From contig URDJ01000049.1 of NCBI GenBank assembly GCA_900546615.1, positions 1 to 16,135 of the forward strand: a stretch of DNA of 16,135 nt, written 5' to 3'. Below the pieces are notes generated by a model that saw only the letters and a list, made by a program, of their open reading frames with translations, was not told the DNA's origin and made no database searches. The stretch comes from an uncultured Eubacteriales bacterium. GTDB lineage: Bacteria > Bacillota > Clostridia > Oscillospirales > Oscillospiraceae. The translations under genes were made by a program, and so were the position numbers. Positions 1 to 8,144 of this stretch are shown here, piece after piece. Numbering within the stretch: the first letter of the stretch is position 1; each line of letters starts with the position of its first letter.

Positions 1-15
1 TCTTTCCCAGCTAAA

Positions 16-56
16 GAAAACCTGCCGCAGAATTCTTTCATTCTGCGACAGGTCCT
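16..56 (-). terminator. Intrinsic terminator of the hrcA-grpE-dnaK-dnaJ operon
   Basis: An inverted repeat pairs 21-24 with 49-52 and 26-33 with 40-47. There is one mismatch (25/48) and a six-base loop. It starts about 22 bases past the dnaJ stop codon. Read on the minus strand, the stem is followed by TTTTC TTTAG, a short U-rich tail. The plus-strand side is also T-rich (CCTTTT), so it may also stop transcription entering from outside the window. Confidence 0.8.
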
Positions 57-73
57 TTTGCGCAGTGCGCCGT

Positions 74-1216
74 TTATTTCTTTTTCCTTCCGAAGATGCC
101 GCCGGATTCGGGCACCGGTTCGTTCATGGCCTTTGCGTAGTCCCTGAGGGCCTCCTTCTGGCTGTGGCTGAGGTTCTTCGGCACCGCTATGTTCACGGTG
201 ACGAAGTGGTCGCCGCGGCCCGAGCCTCTCAGGTAGGGGATGCCCTTGCCCTTGAGCCTGAACACCGTTCCGGGCTGAGTGCCCTCGGGTATCGTGAGCT
301 TGACCTTGCCGTCGAGCGTGGGCACCTCTATGTCCGCGCCGAGCGTCGCCTGCGCGAAGGTCACATATGCCGCCGACAGCACGGAGCTGCCGTCGCGCTC
401 GAAGTTCTCGTGCCTGCGCACGGAGACGGTGACGAGCAGGTCGCCCGCCGGGCCGCCGTCGCGCCCCGCGTTGCCCTGGCCCTTCATGGATATGGTCTGG
501 CCGTCGTCGATGCCGGCGGGTATGTTCACGCTCAGCTTGCGGTTGCGGCGCACGTTGGCCTTGCCCTTACAGGTCGGGCAGGGCTGGTGTATGATCTTGC
601 CCGTGCCGCCGCACTTGGGGCAGGGGCCCTGCGACTGCACCATGCCGAAGGGCGTGCGCTGCGTCGTCCTCACGCTGCCTGTGCCCCGGCAGTCGGGGCA
701 GACCTCCGGCGTCGTGCCGGGCGCGCAGCCCGTACCGTGGCAGTCCGGGCACTGCTCCACCTTCGAGACGCTTATCTCCTTCTTGCAGCCGAAGGCCGCC
801 TCCTCAAAGCTGATGCTGACCGAGGCCCTGAGGCTCTCGCCCCTCCTCGGGCCGCTGCGCTGGGACGAGCCTCCGCCGAAGCCGAAGATGTCGCCCAGAT
901 CGCCGAATATATCTCCAAAGCCGCCGAAACCGCCGAATCCGCCGAAACCCGACGCCCCGTCAAAGCCTCCGAAGCCCTGGCTCGGGTCGAAGGCCGCGTG
1001 GCCGAACTGGTCGTACTTCGCCCGCTTCTCCGGGTCGCCCAGCACCTGCGCCGCCTCGTTGACCTCCTTGAATTTCGCCTCGGCCTCCTTGTCACCGGGG
1101 TGCAGGTCGGGGTGGTACTGCTTCGCCAGCTTCCTGTATGCCTTTTTTATCTCGTCCTCCGAGGCGCCCTTCTGAAGCCCGAGCACCTCGTAATAGTCCC
1201 TTTTCTGTTCCGCCAT
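74..1216 (-). CDS. dnaJ: Chaperone protein DnaJ (Hsp40)
   Basis: Cytosolic J-domain co-chaperone that delivers unfolded proteins to DnaK and stimulates its ATPase. The 380 residues match a full type I DnaJ. There is a J domain with HPD at residues 35-37, a Gly/Phe-rich linker at about 81-116 with repeated FGG units, and a zinc-binding domain with four Cys-x-x-Cys pairs (C156/C159, C173/C176, C199/C202, C213/C216). The C-terminal beta-sandwich substrate domains follow. The fourth zinc motif is CPTCKGKA rather than the usual CxxCxGxG, but both cysteines are kept. The start at 1216 has GAGGTG about 9 bases upstream. It is the last gene of the heat-shock operon, 95 bases after dnaK, with a terminator downstream. 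It lies on the same transcript as HrcA and so is expected to be repressed through CIRCE. Confidence 0.98.
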   Translation of the reverse strand: MAEQKRDYYEVLGLQKGASEDEIKKAYRKLAKQYHPDLHPGDKEAEAKFKEVNEAAQVLGDPEKRAKYDQFGHAAFDPSQGFGGFDGASGFGGFGGFGGFGDIFGDLGDIFGFGGGSSQRSGPRRGESLRASVSISFEEAAFGCKKEISVSKVEQCPDCHGTGCAPGTTPEVCPDCRGTGSVRTTQRTPFGMVQSQGPCPKCGGTGKIIHQPCPTCKGKANVRRNRKLSVNIPAGIDDGQTISMKGQGNAGRDGGPAGDLLVTVSVRRHENFERDGSSVLSAAYVTFAQATLGADIEVPTLDGKVKLTIPEGTQPGTVFRLKGKGIPYLRGSGRGDHFVTVNIAVPKNLSHSQKEALRDYAKAMNEPVPESGGIFGRKKK

Positions 1217-1244
1217 CTGCTTTTCACCTCACATTACGCGCTTT

Positions 1245-1270
1245 TGCGGGCGCACTTTCGCACGCCCGCA
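1245..1270 (-). other. Intercistronic mRNA hairpin with GAAA tetraloop, dnaK-dnaJ
   Basis: On the minus strand an 8-bp perfect GC-rich stem (1245-1252 with 1263-1270) continues through two G-U pairs and one C-G pair to close a GAAA tetraloop. That makes about 11 pairs in all. No U-run follows on the mRNA side, so it is unlikely to be a terminator. It sits in the 95-base gap between dnaK and dnaJ and could act as an RNA processing or stability element, or as a partial attenuator. The structure is seen in the sequence; the role is inference. Confidence 0.6.
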
Positions 1271-1311
1271 TCCGCACAGGGGTCGATTTTATAAGAGAGG
1301 GTAGGTTTGAA

Positions 1312-3150
<1,839 letters not shown>

Positions 3151-3196
3151 GATTTTCTTCCTCCAGTTGTATTTGAAAAGATTTTAGTAAACAATT

Positions 3197-3772
3197 TCAG
3201 TTGACGACCTTGACCATCGCGAAGCGGATGACCTTGTCGCCCATTTTGAAGCCCTTCTGCAGCTCCTGAACGATTTCGCCCTCGCCCTTCGTTTCGTCCT
3301 CCTCGTGCATGACGGCGTTGTGGAGGGCCGGATCGAACTTTTGCCCGAGCGCTTCTATCTCCGTGACGCCCATGCGGGAGAGGATGTCCCTCAGCTGGGT
3401 CATTATCATCTCCACGCCCTTGCGGTAGGCCTCGTCGCAGGTGGCCTGCCCGAGAGCCCGGGCGAGGTTGTCGTAGACGGGCAGGAACTTCGTCACCGTG
3501 TCGGCCCGCACGTCCTGATATATGCTCTCGCGCTCCTTTGCGCTGCGCTTGCGGTAGTTGTCGTATTCGGCCGCCAGCCTGAGGTATCTGTCCTTCTCGG
3601 CCTTCAGCAGGGCGTCCGCCGAGGGCTCGGCCGGCTTATCCTGCTCTTTTTCTGCCTTCGGCTCCTCTTTCGGCGGCTCCGCCGCGGGAGCTTCGGCCTC
3701 TTTTTCCGTCTCCTGCGCCGGGAGCTCCTTTTCTTCCATCGGCTCCGGCGGGTCTTTCTTCTTACTGCTCAT
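3197..3772 (-). CDS. grpE: Nucleotide exchange factor GrpE
   Basis: Dimeric cytosolic factor that releases ADP from DnaK and so resets the chaperone cycle. It has 191 residues. The first 50 or so are a disordered Lys/Glu/Pro-rich extension. A long coiled-coil helix follows (about 55-90, including YLRLAAEYDNYRKR). The C-terminal beta domain (about 130-191) carries the family features GQKFDPALHNAV and GFKMGDKVIRFAMVKV. The start codon overlaps the end of hrcA by 11 bases in another frame (3762-3772), which points to translational coupling. AAGGGAGA lies upstream within hrcA. Second gene of the heat-shock operon. Confidence 0.98.
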   Translation of the reverse strand: MSSKKKDPPEPMEEKELPAQETEKEAEAPAAEPPKEEPKAEKEQDKPAEPSADALLKAEKDRYLRLAAEYDNYRKRSAKERESIYQDVRADTVTKFLPVYDNLARALGQATCDEAYRKGVEMIMTQLRDILSRMGVTEIEALGQKFDPALHNAVMHEEDETKGEGEIVQELQKGFKMGDKVIRFAMVKVVN

Positions 3773-4844
3773 TTATATCTCCCTTTATTATGAGTTTGTT
3801 GTCCAGTCCGGGTGGAGGCGCCGCCCCGCCGCCGAGCCGCTCTGAGAGCGCCCGGGCTATGAGGCTCAGCTTCGCGGCCACCGCCGAGTAGTCCATCCTC
3901 GTCGGCCCCACGACACCTATGAGGCCCTTTGTCTCGCCGCCCATGTCGTAGCTCGCGAGCACCACGCTCGAGTCCCGCAGCTCCTCGGCCACGTTCTCCG
4001 GGCCTATCAGCACCCTCACGTCGCCGCCGCAGTCGATGGCGTCGAGGTCGTGCAGATGCTCCGCGTCGGAGAGGTAGCTCATGAGGGCGTGGGCCTTCGC
4101 GGGGTCCCGGAACTCGGGCTGGGACAGCAGCCGGTTCGCACCGGTGATGCAGGTCTCCGCCGTCTGTGCCTCAGAGAGTATGCTTATCGCAAAGGAGGCG
4201 ATGACGCCGGTCAGTCCCATCGTGTCGTCCACGGCCCGCTCAGTCGAGCGGATGAGCAGGGGCGTTATCTTGTCCTCCGTTATCTCCGTGAAGTTCGCGT
4301 TGAATACCGAGGAGAGCCTCTGTATCATATCCTGCCCCACCGAGACCGGCAAATGCACCAGCTTGTTCTTCACGCTGTTGTTGCTCATCATTGCAACAAT
4401 TATGAAGGTGTTCGCGTCGATGTAGATGAGGTCAAAGCGCTTTATCGTGGCGGGCGGGGAGGCCGCTATCGCCATCGCGGGGTAGTTCGTGAGGCTCGAG
4501 GCCAGCGCGCCGACGTTCGAGACGAGCTTGTCGAGTTCGCGCATCTTCTCGTTGAGGCTGCGGTTTATCTCCTCCGTCTCCTCGAGCGAGAGCTTCTGGC
4601 GCTGCATAAGCTCGTTTACGTACATCCTGTAGCCCTGCGGCGTGGGCACGCGGCCCGCCGAGGTGTGCGGCTGCTCGAGATAACCCATCGAGGCCAGCTC
4701 CGCCAGCTCGTTGCGTATCGTCGCCGACGAGCAGCCGAGATCCGTAGTCTGCGCCACGGTCTTGGAGCCTACCGGCTCGGCCGTGCGGATGTATTCCTCC
4801 ACGACCGCGGCAAGTATTTTCTTTTTCCTGCCGCTCAAACCCAT
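3762..4844 (-). CDS. hrcA: Heat-inducible transcription repressor HrcA
   Basis: Repressor of class I heat-shock genes. It binds the CIRCE operator as a dimer and, in studied species, is kept active by GroEL. The 360 residues begin with a winged-helix DNA-binding domain at about 1-72, including SSATIRNELAELASMGYLEQ and the wing TSAGRVPT. A GAF-like dimerisation core follows, with the conserved C-terminal stretch containing MDYSAVAAKLSLIARAL. The start at 4844 is chosen because AAGGAG lies 8 bases upstream and the protein then begins like other HrcAs. The open frame extends upstream to 4970, but that would read through the operator and promoter. First gene of hrcA-grpE-dnaK-dnaJ and autoregulated through CIRCE about 40 bases upstream. 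Confidence 0.97.
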   Translation of the reverse strand: MGLSGRKKKILAAVVEEYIRTAEPVGSKTVAQTTDLGCSSATIRNELAELASMGYLEQPHTSAGRVPTPQGYRMYVNELMQRQKLSLEETEEINRSLNEKMRELDKLVSNVGALASSLTNYPAMAIAASPPATIKRFDLIYIDANTFIIVAMMSNNSVKNKLVHLPVSVGQDMIQRLSSVFNANFTEITEDKITPLLIRSTERAVDDTMGLTGVIASFAISILSEAQTAETCITGANRLLSQPEFRDPAKAHALMSYLSDAEHLHDLDAIDCGGDVRVLIGPENVAEELRDSSVVLASYDMGGETKGLIGVVGPTRMDYSAVAAKLSLIARALSERLGGGAAPPPGLDNKLIIKGDINEQ

Positions 4845-4883
4845 TGCAAAAGCTCCTTGTCTGGCAACCTGGGCCCCGGAGTG

Positions 4884-4910
4884 CTGGCACTCTCGGACCT
4901 CGAGTGCTAA
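4884..4910 (-). promoter_or_regulatory. CIRCE operator (HrcA binding site)
   Basis: The element has the classic 9-9-9 layout. On the minus strand TTAGCACTC (4902-4910, a perfect consensus arm) is followed by a 9-base spacer and then GAGTGCCAG (4884-4892, two mismatches to GAGTGCTAA). It overlaps the last two bases of the hrcA -10 element, so bound HrcA would block RNA polymerase. An additional GAGTGC half-site (4879-4884 on the plus strand) abuts the degenerate arm. Confidence 0.95.
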
Positions 4911-4937
4911 TATATCACCGCCCCTGCCCGATGTCAA
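4909..4937 (-). promoter_or_regulatory. Sigma-A promoter of the hrcA operon
   Basis: On the minus strand the -35 is a perfect TTGACA (4932-4937), the spacer is exactly 17 bases and the -10 is TATATT (4909-4914). It points into hrcA and overlaps CIRCE. The near-consensus elements fit a strong vegetative promoter held down by a repressor, the usual class I heat-shock arrangement. Confidence 0.9.
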
Positions 4938-4954
4938 GGGGAGCAAACGAATAA

Positions 4955-4983
4955 TTGACAGATTGTTCATAAATGTTTATATA
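4955..4983 (+). promoter_or_regulatory. Divergent promoter of the lipoprotein pair, with 11-base-period repeats
   Basis: On the plus strand TTGACA (4955-4960) is followed by a 17-base spacer and TATATA (4978-4983). A TATAAT at 4982-4987 overlaps it but at a 21-base spacing. The same DNA also reads as 11-base-spaced boxes: TTGACA at 4955, TTCATA at 4966 and TTATAT at 4977. These resemble the boxes in front of the response regulator and htrA. It is back to back with the hrcA promoter, the two -35 elements being 17 bases apart. The leader to the start codon is about 35 bases. Confidence 0.7.
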
Positions 4984-5024
4984 TAATATAAGGGATGTCG
5001 AAACGGCTTATTCGGAGGACATGT

Positions 5025-5861
5025 ATGAAAAGACTGACGGTTTTGATTTTAACAGCGGCCATGGCGCTGGCGCTGGCGGGCTGCGGGGATTTCGCGCCGG
5101 ACCCGACCGAGGCGGTGAGCCTGTCGTCGGACTATTCGTTCGACAGGTCGAATTTCCCGGCGCTGGCGGGCGGCACGGCGCAGGAGCCTCTGGCCGAGGC
5201 GACAGCGGCGATCATGCTGGGCGAGACGCGCGAGTCCGTGTCGGACACCCTGAGCTTCGGGAACACGGCGGAGTCCTGGGCGAAGCTCGAAACGGGCGAG
5301 GCCGGGCTGGTGCTGGCGGCCGAGCCGGACGAGCTGCCGGCGGGAGTTGAGACGGCGGCGGTGGCGAAGGACGCGCTGGTATTCTATGTAGGGGCCGGGA
5401 GCAATATAGACGATATCACGACGGCGCAGTTCAAGTCGATAATAACCGGCGGGACAAAGAGCTGGACGGGCATGGGCGGCACTGGCGAGATAGTCGTCAT
5501 CGGCAGGCCGGAGGGCTCCGGCTCGCTGGCGGCGCTGCGCAGGCTCATAGGGGCCGACGAGCTGGCGGTGTCCGAGGAGGCCACGGCGCTCACGAGCAGC
5601 GAGGTGCTGGGCTACGGGTTCTACAGCGAGGCCGTGCTGATGGGCATGGCGGACGGATATAAGATACTGACGGTGGACGGCGTCATGCCGACGGCGGAGA
5701 CGATAGCCTCCGGCGAATACCCGCTGTGCGTGGACATCCTGGCGGGCATCAGCGAGACGGCGGCGGAAGACTCGCCCGAGCGGGCGCTGTGGCTCTGGCT
5801 GCAGGGCGGCGTCGGGCAGGCGTTCATATCCTCTCAGGGCTATCTGGAGGCGGCGAAATGA
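5025..5861 (+). CDS. PstS-like phosphate-type substrate-binding lipoprotein
   Basis: Predicted cell-surface lipoprotein of 278 residues with a periplasmic-binding-protein fold of the PstS type. The signal peptide ends in a lipobox LAGC with Cys20. The body carries PstS-family landmarks: AKDALVFYVG (114-123), TTAQFKSIITGGTKSW (132-147), and the anion-binding loop GRPEGSGS (160-167), which keeps the Arg and the Ser-Gly-Ser seen in phosphate binders. The N-terminal binding loop (GGTAQEPLAEA, 49-59) differs from classic PstS, so the ligand is uncertain. The start at 5025 is preferred over 4995 because GGAGG lies 6 bases upstream and a clean signal peptide follows. The stop overlaps the next start (ATGA). 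No pstCAB genes are nearby, so it may sense or scavenge rather than feed a local transporter. Confidence 0.85.
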   Translation: MKRLTVLILTAAMALALAGCGDFAPDPTEAVSLSSDYSFDRSNFPALAGGTAQEPLAEATAAIMLGETRESVSDTLSFGNTAESWAKLETGEAGLVLAAEPDELPAGVETAAVAKDALVFYVGAGSNIDDITTAQFKSIITGGTKSWTGMGGTGEIVVIGRPEGSGSLAALRRLIGADELAVSEEATALTSSEVLGYGFYSEAVLMGMADGYKILTVDGVMPTAETIASGEYPLCVDILAGISETAAEDSPERALWLWLQGGVGQAFISSQGYLEAAK

Positions 5862-7303
5862 AGAAGATCATAATACCGGCGCTCATACTGGCGCTGCTGC
5901 TCTCGGGCTGCGGCTTCACGGAGCAGATGCAAACGGTGAAGGACGAATATATAGACCCGGCCATTGAGCGCTACGAGAGCGGCGAGGCCGTCTCCGAGGA
6001 CGCGGCGCCGCAGGTGAGCGCGCCGAATATCGCGACGAACAGGGAGCGGCTGACTGACTACGTGCCCTTTGAGGCGGTGTATACGCGCGCGGACGGGGCG
6101 CTGATAGATACGCTGGAGCCCTCGTCGGGCTACGGCAGGCTGCTGCCCTTTGCGGGCGGCCTTGTGACGGAAAAGGGCGAGATAGTGCTTGACACGGTGT
6201 GCAGCTCCATAACGGCGGCGTCGTACGAGTCGGCCTCGGGCATCGAGTATCTGGACATCTATATACTTGAGAACGACGAGGGGATGTACGCGGTCTGCGG
6301 GGCGGACGGGGCCTGGTGCACGGGTTTTGAGTACACGCAGGTGCTGCCGATGGAGCTGGGCGCGCTGTGCATAGAGGATGCGGAGGCGAAGCTCGCGGTC
6401 TGCTGGGCGGAGGACGGCACGCAGGTGTTCGACACGGCGGATTTCGGGGAGCTTTACAACATCCAGGCCGGCAGCATCACGAGCCTTGCCGACTGCGAGG
6501 GCGGGGTCATGTGCATCGTCTACGTGAACGGCCAGAAGGGCTACATCACGGCGGACGGCACGGTGGTAAACAGGGCGAGCGAGCGCGCGAGCTTTTTCGA
6601 GGACGCGCTGCCCTTCTCGAACGGGCTTGCGGCGGTAAAGAATAACGGCGTCTGGGGCTATATCAATACCGAGGGCGAATACGTCATCGACCCGGCTTTT
6701 GAGGAGGCGGGCAGCTTTGTGGGCAGCCTTGCCGCGGTGAAAAAGGGCGGGGTCTGGTGCGTCATCGACAAGAGCGGCAGCGTTAAACGCGAGTTTCCGG
6801 GCGTGGATTCGGTGGCGATAGGCAGCGGCTTTGTCGAGGCCGGGGACGTGTATTATACGACGGCGCTGGAGGAGGCGACGTTTTACGGCTATACGGGCGT
6901 GCCCTGCGAGGGCGGCTTCTGGGTCGCGGGCGAGAACGGCGTGCGGGTTTTCAGGAACGACGGCTCACAGGTGTATTTCTCGGGCGGCAAGGAGCTGCTG
7001 GACGCCTCCGGCGAGCTGTGGCTGGTCCTGCTGGCGGACGGCACGACCGCGGTGATGGATGCCTACAGCCGCGTGGTCGCGGCGGGCGACTGCAGCTTTG
7101 TGACGGACATGGCCACGGGCGCGACCTGTATTTTCGAGGCCGAGAGCGGAAAGCTCTATGACTCCGACGGCTACTTTCTGGGCTCCGGCTGCACGGGCGT
7201 GGTCATAGACGGCTACATGCTCTGTGAGGACGGCAGCAGCACCGGCTGGAAGGCCGCCGGGGACACCTGGGCCTTCAGGGTGGCGCTCACCTCCCACGAC
7301 TGA
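5858..7303 (+). CDS. Lipoprotein with WG repeats
   Basis: Predicted surface lipoprotein of 481 residues. The signal peptide MKKIIIPALILALLLSGC has its lipid-attachment Cys at 18. The clearest WG repeats lie at about 254-305: NGLAAVKNNGVWGYINTEG and then GSLAAVKKGGVWCVIDKSG, each with the small-x-aromatic and D/E-x-G turn of the family. More diverged copies appear around 92-112, 140-150 and 350-400, suggesting a beta-propeller-like or repeated beta-sheet body. No catalytic motif was recognised. The start at 5858 is used because GGAGG lies 7 bases upstream and the start overlaps the stop of the PstS-like gene by 4 bases. That makes the two a translationally coupled pair. Function is unknown; a binding or scaffolding role at the membrane is inference. 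Confidence 0.85.
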   Translation: MKKIIIPALILALLLSGCGFTEQMQTVKDEYIDPAIERYESGEAVSEDAAPQVSAPNIATNRERLTDYVPFEAVYTRADGALIDTLEPSSGYGRLLPFAGGLVTEKGEIVLDTVCSSITAASYESASGIEYLDIYILENDEGMYAVCGADGAWCTGFEYTQVLPMELGALCIEDAEAKLAVCWAEDGTQVFDTADFGELYNIQAGSITSLADCEGGVMCIVYVNGQKGYITADGTVVNRASERASFFEDALPFSNGLAAVKNNGVWGYINTEGEYVIDPAFEEAGSFVGSLAAVKKGGVWCVIDKSGSVKREFPGVDSVAIGSGFVEAGDVYYTTALEEATFYGYTGVPCEGGFWVAGENGVRVFRNDGSQVYFSGGKELLDASGELWLVLLADGTTAVMDAYSRVVAAGDCSFVTDMATGATCIFEAESGKLYDSDGYFLGSGCTGVVIDGYMLCEDGSSTGWKAAGDTWAFRVALTSHD

Positions 7304-7322
7304 GCCGGGAGCGGAGACAATG

Positions 7323-7351
7323 AAAAAGAGCGGCCCGCGCCGCTCTTTTTT
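7323..7351 (+). terminator. Intrinsic terminator after the lipoprotein pair
   Basis: A 12-bp perfect stem (7323-7334 with 7339-7350) has a CCGC loop, a GAGCGGC core and a closing A/T run. It ends in TTTTTTT on the plus strand, about 20 bases past the WG-repeat gene stop. It separates the lipoprotein unit from the regulator unit. Confidence 0.95.
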
Positions 7352-7371
7352 GATGATAATAGGCCTCAATA

Positions 7372-7388
7372 TTCACAAAATATTAACC
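7372..7388 (+). promoter_or_regulatory. PhoP/PhoB-like direct repeats before the response regulator
   Basis: TTCACA (7372-7377) and TTAACC (7383-7388) are direct repeats with an exact 11-base period. They match the TTMACA-type boxes of Gram-positive PhoP/PhoB regulators. The best -10, TAAAAT at 7410-7415, lies 21 bases downstream. No good -35 is found at the expected place, as at activator-dependent promoters. The probable reading is an autoregulatory site. Confidence 0.55.
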
Positions 7389-7444
7389 CAAGAGGGGTTT
7401 GGCTGAGTGTAAAATGTTGTCGTTTGGTATACGGAGGTGTCGTT

Positions 7445-8134
7445 ATGAACAAGAAGGCGCTGGTAATAGAGGACGATAAGAACATAGCGGAGCTTTTAAG
7501 GCTGTATCTGGAAAAGGACGGTTTTGATGTCTCTATCGCGGCGGACGGCGGCAAGGGCCTGCAGCTGGCGGAGGACGAGCACCCGGACGTGGTGCTGCTG
7601 GACATCATGCTGCCCGTGATGGACGGCTGGCAGGTCTGCCGGGAGATAAGGAAGTCGTCGCAGGTACCGATCATCATGCTGACGGCGAAGGGCGAGACCT
7701 ATGACAAGGTCTCGGGCCTTGAGATGGGCGCGGACGACTACGTGACGAAGCCCTTTGAGGTAAAGGAGCTTATAGCGAGGATACACGCGGTCATGCGGCG
7801 CACGGACGGGGGCGACAGCCCGGCGGAGAAGAAGCTCGAGTACGACAAGCTGATAATCAATCTGGACTCGTACGAGCTGATCGTGGACGGGAAGAAGATA
7901 GACACGCCGCCGAAGGAGATGGAGCTTTTGTATCACCTTGCGGCCTCGCCGAACCGGGTGTATACTCGCAACCAGCTGCTGGACGAGGTCTGGGGCTTCG
8001 ACTATTTCGGGGACTCGCGGACGGTGGACGTGCATATAAAGCGTCTGCGCGAGAAGCTGGAGGGCGTGTCGGACAAGTGGTCGCTGAAGACGGTCTGGGG
8101 CGTGGGCTACAAGTTCGAGGTCAGCGGCAGCTGA
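7445..8134 (+). CDS. OmpR/PhoB-family response regulator
   Basis: Cytosolic DNA-binding response regulator of 229 residues, the partner of the histidine kinase encoded next. The receiver domain (about 4-118) has the acidic pair D10/D11, the phosphoacceptor D53 in LLDIML, T80 in IIMLTAKGE and K102 in DDYVTKPFE. The winged-helix output domain (about 130-226) ends in SRTVDVHIKRLREKL and VWGVGYKF, typical of the OmpR/PhoB class. ATG at 7445 is chosen because GGAGGT lies 6 bases upstream; an in-frame ATG at 7424 would overlap that site. Ten bases separate it from the kinase gene. Box-like repeats upstream suggest that it regulates itself. The PhoB-like target is inferred from these repeats and from the nearby PstS-like gene. 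Confidence 0.95.
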   Translation: MNKKALVIEDDKNIAELLRLYLEKDGFDVSIAADGGKGLQLAEDEHPDVVLLDIMLPVMDGWQVCREIRKSSQVPIIMLTAKGETYDKVSGLEMGADDYVTKPFEVKELIARIHAVMRRTDGGDSPAEKKLEYDKLIINLDSYELIVDGKKIDTPPKEMELLYHLAASPNRVYTRNQLLDEVWGFDYFGDSRTVDVHIKRLREKLEGVSDKWSLKTVWGVGYKFEVSGS

Positions 8135-8144
8135 TGAGCGCGGC

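Noticed and set aside
4845..4970. N-terminal extension of hrcA up to 4970
   Set aside because: It would translate the CIRCE operator and promoter. The start at 4844 has AAGGAG and gives the normal HrcA N-terminus.
4955..4987. TTGACA with TATAAT at 4982 as the lipoprotein promoter
   Set aside because: The spacing is 21 bases, too long for sigma-A. TATATA at 4978 with 17 bases is preferred.
4995..5024. Upstream ATG at 4995 for the PstS-like lipoprotein
   Set aside because: It adds ten basic residues before a clean lipoprotein signal. The ATG at 5025 has GGAGG at 6 bases.
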